A stretch of DNA of 11,081 nucleotides from assembly GCA_005889515.1 (NCBI GenBank), contig VBHE01000016.1, forward strand, positions 1 to 11,081. The letters run 5' to 3'. Below the pieces are notes generated by a model that did not search any database, was not told where the DNA came from, and was given only the letters and a program-made list of their open reading frames with translations. The DNA comes from Chloroflexota bacterium (GTDB lineage Bacteria; Chloroflexota; Dormibacteria; Aeolococcales; Aeolococcaceae). Shown piece after piece: positions 5,472-11,081 of this stretch (positions are counted from its first letter, which is position 1; every line of letters begins with the position of its first letter). A program made the position numbers and the translations under genes.

Positions 5472-7141
5472 CGTCCTACGGCCCAGCCTGGAACGAGGAG
5501 CTCTCCCAGCTCTTCGACGCGCTCCCGCCCCGGATCGCCGAGGCCGCCCGCCAGCTCCCCGACACCCGCGGTGAGCTGCTCGAGATCGTGCTCGATCTCG
5601 GCCGCGAGCCCGAGGCCCGGTTCGACGCCGGGGAGATCATCCTGGACCGCGTGCAGGTGACCCGGGAGGACCTGGAGTACGTGGTGGCACGTGTGGGCGC
5701 CTTCGGCGACGACAACCGGGCCGGGATCGAGCGCACCCTGCATCGCATCAGCGCGATCCGCAACCGCTCGGGCGACATCGTCGGGCTCACCTGCCGGGTC
5801 GGCCGCGCGGTCACCGGCACCATCGACATCATCAAGGACATCGTCGTCGGGGGCCGGTCGATCCTCCTGCTCGGCGCGCCGGGCATCGGCAAGACCACGA
5901 TGCTCCGCGAGTGCGCCCGGGTGCTGAGCGACGAGTGCGGCAAGCGCGTGGTCATCGTCGACACCTCGAACGAGATCGCCGGCGACGGCGACATCCCTCA
6001 TCCCGGCATCGGCCGCGCCCGGCGGATGCAGGTGGTGACGCCGGCGAGGCAGCACGCGGTGATGATCGAGGCGGTCGAGAACCACATGCCCCAGGTCATC
6101 GTCATCGACGAGATCGGCACCGAGCTCGAGGCGGTGGCGGCGCGCACCATCGCCGAGCGCGGGGTGCAGCTGGTGGGCACCGCCCACGGCTCGAGCCTCG
6201 ACAACCTGCTCGTGAACCCCACGCTGAACGACCTGCTCGGCGGCATCCAGACGGTGACGCTGAGCGACGAGGAGGCGCGCCGTCGCGGCACCCAGAAGAG
6301 CGTGCTCGAGCGCAAGGCGCCGCCGACCTTCGACGTCCTCGTCGAGATCCGCGAGCGCGACCGCGTGGTGGTGCACATGCCCCTCGACGAGACCGTCGAC
6401 GAGGCGCTGCGCGGCCGGGTCAAGCCCGCGGAGCTCCGCATCCGGGGCGAGAGCGGGCAGATCGTCAGCCGGATCGACACCTCATCGCCGGTGGCCGGCG
6501 TCTTCGACGCGGCGCCCTTCGGCGGCGGGCGGAGCAGGCGCGACCGCGATCGGGATCGCGAGCCGGATGCCATCCTGCGGCCGCGGCGCTCGCTGCGCAC
6601 CCTGGAGGATCCCTTCGCGCTCGCGCACGAGGGTCGGGAGCGGGAGTTCCGCGAGGTCCGCGGGACCCGCCCGAACCAGCCGCTCGCGGTCTTCCCGTAC
6701 GGGGTGTCCAGAACCTACCTCGAGCAGGCGGTGCGCGAGCTGCGCCTGCCGGTGCGCATCCAGCACCACGTCGACGACGCCGACACCGTGCTCACCCTGA
6801 AGAACTACTACCGGCGCAAGGACTCGCCGGTGCGCGCCGCGGAGTCGACCGGCATCCCCATCCAGGTGCTGCGGAGCAACACCGTCGCCCAGATCAAGGG
6901 CGCGCTGGCGCGGGTCTACGGCGTCGACGTCGGCGATCCCACCGAGGTGGCACTGCAGGAGGCCACGGAGGCGATCAACCGCGTGCTCCAGACCCACCAG
7001 ACGGTCGAGCTGGCGCCGCAGAACGCGTATGTCCGCCGTCTCCAGCACAAGCTCGTCGAGCAGCACGAGCTCACCGCCCGGAGCACCGGGAGCGAGCCGA
7101 ACCGCCGCCTGCGCATCCTCGGGCCCGGCGAGGAGGCCTAG
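5468..7141 (+). CDS. AAA ATPase with C-terminal R3H nucleic-acid-binding domain (Ycf45/SpoIIIAA-like)
   Basis: This 557-residue protein starts within the stop of the GNAT gene (ATGA overlap), so the two are translationally coupled. An N-terminal region (1-105) leads into an RNRSG..GLTCRVGRAV stretch and a P-loop ATPase domain. Walker A is GAPGIGKTT (136-144), Walker B is VIVIDE (210-215), and TAHGSSLDNLLVNPT is a sensor-like segment. This resembles the SpoIIIAA/secretion-ATPase-related family found as Ycf45 in cyanobacteria and plastids. A charged linker rich in Arg-Asp follows (about 355-385), then a domain starting FPYGVSRTYLEQAVREL (about 414) and a C-terminal R3H domain with Arg523-x3-His527, a motif known for single-stranded nucleic acid binding. 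The role is not established for the family; sequence supports ATP-dependent action on nucleic acid. Longer frames upstream of 5468 are shadows of the GNAT gene. Confidence 0.88.
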   Translation: MTSYGPAWNEELSQLFDALPPRIAEAARQLPDTRGELLEIVLDLGREPEARFDAGEIILDRVQVTREDLEYVVARVGAFGDDNRAGIERTLHRISAIRNRSGDIVGLTCRVGRAVTGTIDIIKDIVVGGRSILLLGAPGIGKTTMLRECARVLSDECGKRVVIVDTSNEIAGDGDIPHPGIGRARRMQVVTPARQHAVMIEAVENHMPQVIVIDEIGTELEAVAARTIAERGVQLVGTAHGSSLDNLLVNPTLNDLLGGIQTVTLSDEEARRRGTQKSVLERKAPPTFDVLVEIRERDRVVVHMPLDETVDEALRGRVKPAELRIRGESGQIVSRIDTSSPVAGVFDAAPFGGGRSRRDRDRDREPDAILRPRRSLRTLEDPFALAHEGREREFREVRGTRPNQPLAVFPYGVSRTYLEQAVRELRLPVRIQHHVDDADTVLTLKNYYRRKDSPVRAAESTGIPIQVLRSNTVAQIKGALARVYGVDVGDPTEVALQEATEAINRVLQTHQTVELAPQNAYVRRLQHKLVEQHELTARSTGSEPNRRLRILGPGEEA

Positions 7142-7149
7142 GCCTCGTC

Positions 7150-7857
7150 ATGGCTGCGGCGCCGGGTGATGAGGGGGGCGGTCCGCCCCGGGACAGCGAG
7201 TGGCCCGGGTTCTTCATCACCTTCGAAGGTGTCGACGGGGCGGGCAAGAGCACCCAGGTCGCCGCGCTGGCGGGCGCCCTGCGGAGTGACGGCCACGATG
7301 TCCTGACGGTCCGCGAGCCGGGCGAGACGGTGCTGGGCGAGCTCATCCGGGTGCTTCTGCTCCGGCCTGCGCCGGCGCCGTTGGATCCCTGGGCGGAGGC
7401 GCTGCTTTTCGTCGCCGCCCGGGCGCAGCTGCTCGCCGAGACGGTGCTGCCGGCGCTGATGCGGGGGACGGTGGTCATCGCCGACCGCTTCGTCGACTCG
7501 ACGCTGGCCTACCAGGGGGGCGGGCGGGGTCTCGACCGGCGGTCGTTGCTCGCGCTCCATCGCGCCGCCTGTGGCGACGTGTGGCCGGATCTCACCGTGC
7601 TGCTGGACCTCCCTCCGGGGGCGGCCGACCGGCGGCGGCGGGACAGCCAGCTACCCTTGGATCGCATGGAGCTCTCCCCCGAGGCCTTCCACGCGGCGGT
7701 GCACCGGACCTTCCGCGAGCTCGCCGAGGCGGATCCGCAGCGGATCGTCGTGGTCGACGGTCAGCGGCCCGCGGTGGTGGTCTCCCAGCGTGTGTACGCG
7801 GTGGCCGCGGAGCGGCTCGCCGAGGTGGGCGGCCTCTCCTCCCGACCCTCCGCCTGA
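7150..7857 (+). CDS. tmk: Thymidylate kinase
   Basis: Tmk phosphorylates dTMP to dTDP, an essential step of dTTP synthesis in the cytosol. The 235-residue product is somewhat longer than usual (about 205-215) because of an acidic Gly-rich N-terminal extension (1-20). Motifs: P-loop EGVDGAGKST (26-35), REPG (55-58) of the dTMP-binding loop, DRFVDSTLAYQGGGRGL (112 on), the LID segment with four Arg and then LDRMEL, and VVDGQRP near the end. The family usually has REPGG; here the second Gly is Glu59. The start ATG 7150 is 8 nt after the upstream stop, with AGGAGG (7131-7136) about 13 nt before, a long spacing. Between them is a perfect 14-bp palindrome (7133-7146). It is followed after 10 nt by darA, the order known from tmk-yaaQ in Bacillus. 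Confidence 0.95.
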   Translation: MAAAPGDEGGGPPRDSEWPGFFITFEGVDGAGKSTQVAALAGALRSDGHDVLTVREPGETVLGELIRVLLLRPAPAPLDPWAEALLFVAARAQLLAETVLPALMRGTVVIADRFVDSTLAYQGGGRGLDRRSLLALHRAACGDVWPDLTVLLDLPPGAADRRRRDSQLPLDRMELSPEAFHAAVHRTFRELAEADPQRIVVVDGQRPAVVVSQRVYAVAAERLAEVGGLSSRPSA

Positions 7858-7867
7858 GGCGCGTGCC

Positions 7868-8197
7868 GTGAAGCTGGTGATCGCGGTCATCCACTCCGAC
7901 GATGCCGGGCCGTGCAGCGCGGCGCTCAGCGATGCCGGCTTCGTGTGCACGCGGTTCACCACGTCGGGAGGGTTCCTCCAGAAGGGGAACGCCACGTTGA
8001 TCACCGGCGTCGACGACGGCCGGGTCGACGAGGTGGTCGGGCTGCTCCGGGTGCATGCGCGGCAGCGAAGCGAGTACATGAACCCGGTGTCGCCGCTCGC
8101 CGAGCCGGCCGAGTTCTTCGTGCCGTTTCCGGTTGAGGTGGAGGTCGGGGGCGCGACCGTGTTCGTGGTCGATGTGGAGCGGTTCGAGAAGCTCTGA
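7868..8197 (+). CDS. darA: Cyclic di-AMP receptor, DarA/PstA family
   Basis: This 109-residue PII-like protein matches the c-di-AMP receptor family (DarA of Bacillus, PstA of Staphylococcus). Those proteins form trimers and bind c-di-AMP between subunits; their output is still unclear. It shows the family core: the KLVIAVIHSDD start strand, TSGGFLQKGNATLITGV (32-48), a helix with DEVVGLL, and PFPVEVEVGGATVFVVDVE near the C-terminus. Residues lined up with the ligand site as I recall it for PstA (Thr28, Phe36, Leu37, Asn41, Gly47) are kept, while positions 24, 26 and 108 differ (Gly, Val, Lys). GTG 7868 was chosen because it starts the strand directly and has GAGG (7856-7859) 8 nt before. Ten nt separate it from tmk, so the two are very likely co-transcribed. 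Confidence 0.93.
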   Translation: MKLVIAVIHSDDAGPCSAALSDAGFVCTRFTTSGGFLQKGNATLITGVDDGRVDEVVGLLRVHARQRSEYMNPVSPLAEPAEFFVPFPVEVEVGGATVFVVDVERFEKL

Positions 8198-8198
8198 C

Positions 8199-8224
8199 CT
8201 CCGGGTGACGGAGCCCTCACGGGC
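8199..8224 (+). terminator. Tandem hairpins after darA
   Basis: CTCCG-GGTGA-CGGAG (8199-8213) and GCCC-TCAC-GGGC (8213-8224) are two perfect short stems that share one base, beginning one base after the darA stop. No T-run follows. Their position at the end of the tmk-darA block fits a transcript end or a processing point, but the evidence is only structural. Confidence 0.35.
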
Positions 8225-8247
8225 GGTTCGTGCGCGGTGGGGCCCGA

Positions 8248-8253
8248 TACCGT
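8248..8253 (+). promoter_or_regulatory. -10 element of a possible leaderless promoter
   Basis: TACCGT (fits TAnnnT) ends 7 nt before ATG 8261, which has no Shine-Dalgarno sequence. This geometry is the main reason to prefer ATG 8261 over the more upstream GTG codons at 8230 and 8237. No convincing -35 box is seen. Confidence 0.35.
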
Positions 8254-8260
8254 GGGGCGG

Positions 8261-9048
8261 ATGGTGCAGCGGATCCTGCGTGGGCTCGTCGCCGCCGGCG
8301 GCGTGGCGATGCTCGCCGGTACATCGACGCGCCCTGCACCGCGCACCCGGTGCCGGGGGCGTGCGCCAACGTCGTCGATGCGCGCGTGGCCGCGACGTTC
8401 ACCGACCGGGATGCGGTCGGCGGGCTGCGGGTGTGGGTCCGGCTCCTGCCCTCCGCCGGCGGCCCGCCGCTCCTCGTGCAGGGGATCTGGCCGAACGACG
8501 CCTTCCTGCGGATGCGCCCGGGGACGCACGTCGTGGTGATCCGGCGCGACGGCCGCCCCGTGACCGTCCGCCTCGACCCCGACGCCGCGCATCCGGCCGG
8601 GCTGCGGCTGTGGACGGTCGACAACCCGGTGCCCGATCGCGACCTGCTCCGCGACCGCGGGCTCGCCGCGGGTGGGGTCGGGCTGCTGGCGCTGTTCCTC
8701 GCCGCCCCGGCGGGGCTGATCCGGCTGCCCTCGCGGCGGCTCGGTGCCGCCCTCCGTGACCGGCGGCTTCGGATCGCCCTGCTCGTCTTCGCGGCGGTCC
8801 AGCTGCTCGACTTCGCGACCAGCGTCGCCGGGCGACACCGACTCCTCTATGAGGGGGTGGCCCTGACCCGGTCGGTGGCGGCGCGGTGGGGCGACCTCGG
8901 GTTCCTCGCAGTGAAGGTGCCGGCGGTTCTCGCCGTGGTGCTGCTCGCCGCACGACTGCCCGGGAGGTGGGCGATGCTGCCGGTGCTCGCCGCCGCGGCT
9001 CCAGTCGCGGTGGTGGTCGGGGGGAACCTGCGGCTGCTGGCGGGCTGA
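8261..9048 (+). CDS. Membrane protein with C-terminal DUF5658-like region, apparent frameshift
   Basis: The gene seems to begin at ATG 8261 with a hydrophobic segment, MVQRILRGLVAAGGVAMLAG, and then changes frame at about 8318-8320. The second frame continues YIDAPCTAHPVPGACANVV. Adding one base there would give a continuous protein of about 262 residues. Without a correction, the open frame from GTG 8230 starts with an Arg-rich stretch that looks like an out-of-frame artefact. After the N-terminal anchor comes a soluble, probably extracytoplasmic region of about 120 residues (with VVDARVAATFTDRD, and LRMRPGTHVVVIRRDGR), then four membrane segments. The last three (LLVFAAVQLLDFATSVAG, FLAVKVPAVLAVVLLAARL, and the C-terminal helix) resemble the DUF5658 layout, with Asp in the first helix and Lys in the next. 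Function unknown. Either an assembly error or a decaying gene is possible. Confidence 0.55.
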
Positions 9049-9084
9049 GCGGCGGGCGAAGGGCGGGTGCAAACGCATGTTCGC

Positions 9085-9101
9085 TATACTAGCATGTAGT
9101 A
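9085..9101 (+). promoter_or_regulatory. Promoter -10 with overlapping dyad operator for the DUF222 gene
   Basis: TATACT (9085-9090) is a near-consensus -10 box predicting a start near 9097, 8 nt before ATG 9105; there is no Shine-Dalgarno sequence. The dyad TACTA-N5-TAGTA (9087-9101, sequence TACTAGCATGTAGTA) overlaps both the -10 and the transcript start. It matches the TACTACA-N-TGTAGTA pattern of BlaI/MecI-type operators, as I recall it, in 12 of 14 positions. A repressor here would block transcription directly. Confidence 0.45.
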
Positions 9102-9104
9102 GTC

Positions 9105-10307
9105 ATGAGCGTCGCGACCGCCGCCCCCACGCCCCCGACCCGAGCCCAGGCCGCGCTCCTCGCGGTGCGCCACGCCGCCGGCGAGGACCTCGAGCCGCTC
9201 GGCGCCGCGGCCCTCGACGAGGACATCGACGTCCTCCTTCGGATCTCGGACACGGCCCAGGCGGAGGCCGCACGGCGGCTTCGCCGGCGCGAGCAGCTGC
9301 CCGAGCCGCCCGCCGACGGCGCCTCCTCCAGCGTCGCCTGGCTCAGCTGGCGCTGCCGGATGACCCCGGGGAGGGCCGCCGACCTCGTCTGCGTCAGCCG
9401 GCGCCTGGCGGACCTCCCCGAGACCGCCCGGGCCCTGCGCGACGGCGAGATCGGCTTCCAGCACGCCTCGGTGATGGCGCACACCGCGAGCCAGGTCGGT
9501 CCCGGCGCGATGCGGGAGGCGGAGGCGGACCTGGTGGCCGAGGCCCGGAGGTTCGACGTCCGGCGGTTCAGCCATCTCGCCCGCCACTTCCGCGAGTGCG
9601 TCGACGCCCGCGGGGCGCTGGCGGACGCCAACCGCGACCGCGAGCGCAGCCGGGTCCACCTGAGCCAGACCCTCGGTGGGACCTGGCGGCTGGACGGATG
9701 GCTCGACGTCGAGGGCGGCGCCCTGCTCACGACGGCGCTGAGCCCGCTGATGAAGCCCATTCCCGACGACCGGCGCACCGCCAGCCAGCGCCGCGCCGAG
9801 GCAATGATGGAGCTCTGCCGCCGCCAGCTCGACGGCGGTGGGCTGCCGCTCACCGGCGGCCAGAGGCCACACCTCTATGTGAGCGTGCCGGTCGAGACGC
9901 TCCGGGGCGACCCGGGCGCGCCGGGTGCCGAGATGCGCTGGTCCGGCCCGGTGGTCGGCGAGCTGGCGCGCCGCCTCCACTGCGACTGCGTGCGCACCGA
10001 GATCACGGTCGGCCCCGGCGGTGAGCCGCTGGCGATCGGGCGGCCGACGAGGACCATCCGCGGCCCGCTCCGCACCCTGCTGATCGCCCGGGACGGGGGC
10101 TGCCGCTTCCCCGGCTGCACGCGGCCGCCGGAGTGGTGCGACGGGCATCACATCGTCCGGAAGGCGCTGGGCGGGCCGACGGTGCTGGAGAATTTGGTGC
10201 TTTTGTGCCGATTCCACCATCGATGCGTCCACGAGGGCGGCTGGCGGATCGTGCGGGTGTCGGAGCACGGGTTCACGTTCGTGCCCCCCGGAGGGCGGTC
10301 GCCCTGA
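9105..10307 (+). CDS. DUF222 and HNH endonuclease domain protein (13E12-repeat-like)
   Basis: This 400-residue protein has an N-terminal alpha-helical DUF222 region (about 20-310) and a C-terminal HNH nuclease domain (about 320-385). The nuclease part shows CRFPGC (Cys333, Cys338), then CDGHHI (His348, His349), Asn363 in ENLVLLC, and CRFHHRCVH (Cys368, His371, His372), giving the His-Asn-His core and likely zinc ligands. The family is abundant in actinobacteria, including the multi-copy 13E12 repeats of mycobacteria. It is known mainly by its domains; a DNA-cleaving role is inferred and the natural target is unknown. All core residues are intact, so it should be active. It is the only gene here of a family that often occurs as dispersed copies. 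No flanking terminal repeats beyond the short 9-bp match (CTACTACAT) discussed in the findings. Confidence 0.9.
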   Translation: MSVATAAPTPPTRAQAALLAVRHAAGEDLEPLGAAALDEDIDVLLRISDTAQAEAARRLRRREQLPEPPADGASSSVAWLSWRCRMTPGRAADLVCVSRRLADLPETARALRDGEIGFQHASVMAHTASQVGPGAMREAEADLVAEARRFDVRRFSHLARHFRECVDARGALADANRDRERSRVHLSQTLGGTWRLDGWLDVEGGALLTTALSPLMKPIPDDRRTASQRRAEAMMELCRRQLDGGGLPLTGGQRPHLYVSVPVETLRGDPGAPGAEMRWSGPVVGELARRLHCDCVRTEITVGPGGEPLAIGRPTRTIRGPLRTLLIARDGGCRFPGCTRPPEWCDGHHIVRKALGGPTVLENLVLLCRFHHRCVHEGGWRIVRVSEHGFTFVPPGGRSP

Positions 10308-10383
10308 GCGGCGGCGCGCAAGGTTGGGAGGTGGCTCTCCGTTACATGGCGACCGTGTCGCGAATCCCGAGCGCGAGCGGTTG
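10308..10383. other. Intergenic region, nothing recognised
   Basis: Between the DUF222/HNH stop and the next promoter I see no gene, no strong hairpin and no repeat. Some CGCG-rich short inverted matches occur (around 10357-10376) but none forms a convincing stem. Confidence 0.4.
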
Positions 10384-10412
10384 TTGACAGCTACTACATT
10401 TGAGTGTAGGTT
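10384..10412 (+). promoter_or_regulatory. Consensus promoter with dyad operator in the spacer
   Basis: TTGACA (10384-10389) is a perfect -35 box, 17 bp before TAGGTT (10407-10412), which fits TAnnnT. This is the best promoter in the window. The spacer carries TACTACA (10392-10398) and a perfect CTACA-N6-TGTAG dyad (10394-10409). These resemble the dyad at 9087-9101 upstream of the DUF222 gene. The transcript would start about 10419, 3 nt before ATG 10422, so the mRNA is essentially leaderless. Confidence 0.65.
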
Positions 10413-10421
10413 GTGCCGCCG

Positions 10422-11000
10422 ATGCCGAAGTCGCAAGTGAGGAGGTTCGTGAGACCGCGCTTCGTCCGCCGGTACGCCGTCCAGATCGCCGCGGTGATGG
10501 TGGCGGTGGTCGGCGTCGTGGTGATCGGCGTGCTGGCGTTCCGGCCGTCGGGTGGATCGGGCGGCTCCGCGGTGGTGCGGTCGCCGGTGACGGCGAGGGC
10601 CACCGCGACTCCGGATCCTCGCGTGGATGAGGTGAAGGCGGTGGCGCGGAGGTACCTGGAGGCGTTCTGGGAGAGTGCAAAGACGGGTGACACGAGTGCA
10701 GTGGATGCGCTGACGGAGAAAGATTCGCAGGCGTACGGAAGAGCGGCTCTCAACGCGCGCATCAGCAAAGATGAAAAGCACAACTTCGTCGTTTCGAGAA
10801 TAGATGTCGATGAGGGTTCATGGGCCGTTGGATTATCGTCCGGCAAAGCGACGGTGTCGGTATCGTTCCGAATGTACGGGCATGACGCCGACTGGCCCAG
10901 CCTTCATGCTCGAGAACCCGACCACGAAACTGAGATTCTGCATTCGAGCTTCGACATGGAGGCGATAGCTCAAGGGTGGCTCGTTTACAAGTTCGCGTGA
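10422..11000 (+). CDS. Single-pass membrane-anchored protein, possibly NTF2-like, unknown function
   Basis: The 192-residue product has a short basic N-terminus (VRRFVRPRFVRR), one membrane helix (about 18-40), a Gly/Ser/Thr/Pro-rich linker, and a soluble domain outside the membrane starting near residue 68. That domain begins VDEVKAVARRYLEAFWESAKTGD, the kind of helix found in NTF2-like domains, and ends in beta-rich sequence. The fold is a tentative guess and there is no catalytic motif. An alternative GTG start at 10413 would add three residues but lies right after the -10 box, before the expected transcript start. The base composition changes inside the gene: positions 10681-10980 are about 56% G+C by my count, well below the rest of the window. 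The stop overlaps the next start (GTGA), so the two proteins are probably made together. Confidence 0.75.
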   Translation: MPKSQVRRFVRPRFVRRYAVQIAAVMVAVVGVVVIGVLAFRPSGGSGGSAVVRSPVTARATATPDPRVDEVKAVARRYLEAFWESAKTGDTSAVDALTEKDSQAYGRAALNARISKDEKHNFVVSRIDVDEGSWAVGLSSGKATVSVSFRMYGHDADWPSLHAREPDHETEILHSSFDMEAIAQGWLVYKFA

Positions 11001-11081
11001 CCGTCGCTCGCGCGTCGCTGGGAGTCTGCATGGCGGGCGCGCTTGTCTCAGCAGTTCTCGCCGCAGCGCCCGTGCGGGCGG
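10997..11081 (+). CDS. Secreted or envelope protein, only the signal peptide is in the window
   Basis: GTG 10997 overlaps the TGA of the preceding gene. The 28 codons available, starting MTVARASLGVCMAGALV, read as a classical signal peptide: a short n-region with one Arg, a hydrophobic core, and an Ala-x-Ala type end (APVRA). The rest lies outside the window, so no function can be given. The overlap implies translational coupling with the membrane-anchored protein upstream and suggests that both act at the cell envelope. Confidence 0.6.
   Translation, partial: MTVARASLGVCMAGALVSAVLAAAPVRA

Noticed and set aside
6548..6563. CGCGATC-GG-GATCGCG inverted repeat in the R3H ATPase gene
   Set aside because: It encodes the Arg-Asp repeat linker, so codon repetition explains it.
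5911..7149. Upstream extension of the tmk frame
   Set aside because: It is an Arg-rich shadow of the R3H ATPase gene; Tmk homology begins shortly after ATG 7150.
9075..9097. GCATGT direct repeat 17 bp apart
   Set aside because: It is only 6 bp, partly inside the dyad operator candidate, and likely chance.
9094..10399. Inverted 9-bp match CTACTACAT flanking the DUF222 gene as mobile-element ends
   Set aside because: Both copies sit within promoters and belong to dyads, so operators explain them better; no target duplication is visible.
9084..10781. 565-codon minus-strand open frame opposite the DUF222 gene
   Set aside because: It crosses the DUF222/HNH gene and the next promoter, and reads as low-complexity sequence; the plus-strand gene has an intact HNH core.
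1..11081. CRISPR array, tRNA, rRNA, insertion sequence or toxin-antitoxin system
   Set aside because: I saw no regularly spaced repeats, no cloverleaf with TTCGA-type arm, no rRNA core sequence, no transposase motif and no small paired toxin-antitoxin genes.

Overview
This is a gene-dense, very GC-rich window (one sampled 60-base line inside a gene is about 80% G+C) from a bacterial chromosome. There are no rRNA or tRNA genes, no CRISPR array, and no insertion sequence or phage gene that I can recognise. Several features together suggest a Chloroflexota-like or Dormibacteria-like lineage: the pdxS/pdxT route to vitamin B6, an AAA ATPase with an R3H domain (Ycf45-like), a tmk-darA pair (DarA binds cyclic di-AMP), a lone Flp-type pilin, and a DUF222/HNH protein. 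That placement is inference and could be tested with a marker-gene tree.

Layout. Positions 1-921 (minus strand) hold the 5' part of a polytopic membrane protein with an apparent one-base frame break near 231-240. The plus strand then carries: an Flp-type prepilin (1073-1285); pdxS (1386-2324); a GT87/DUF2029-like membrane protein (2399-3589) whose end overlaps the start of pdxT (3582-4199); an 18-codon leaderless reading frame and a structured leader (4209-4328); a GNAT-like protein (4329-5471) joined by an ATGA overlap to the R3H ATPase (5468-7141); tmk (7150-7857); and the c-di-AMP receptor darA (7868-8197). After these come a membrane protein that also seems to carry a frame break (8261-9048), a DUF222/HNH nuclease-like protein (9105-10307), a membrane-anchored protein with a low-GC C-terminal half (10422-11000), and the signal peptide of a gene that leaves the window (10997 onward).

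How the genes work together. PdxS and PdxT form PLP synthase, here interrupted by a glycosyltransferase-like gene. The block GNAT - R3H ATPase - tmk - darA looks like a co-transcribed housekeeping unit. Its tmk-darA pair matches the tmk-yaaQ order known from Bacillus. The last two genes are coupled by a GTGA overlap and probably form one envelope-associated unit.

Regulation. Several starts lie 6-9 nt downstream of a TAnnnT -10 hexamer and lack a Shine-Dalgarno sequence, which is the signature of leaderless transcription. pdxS and the GNAT gene are the exceptions with good Shine-Dalgarno sequences. I see no clear new defence or mobile system. The most interesting leads are regulatory: a leader peptide with mutually exclusive hairpins around 4209-4328, a 15-bp palindrome over the pdxT start, and two similar TACTACA-type dyads over the promoters at 9087-9101 and 10392-10409.
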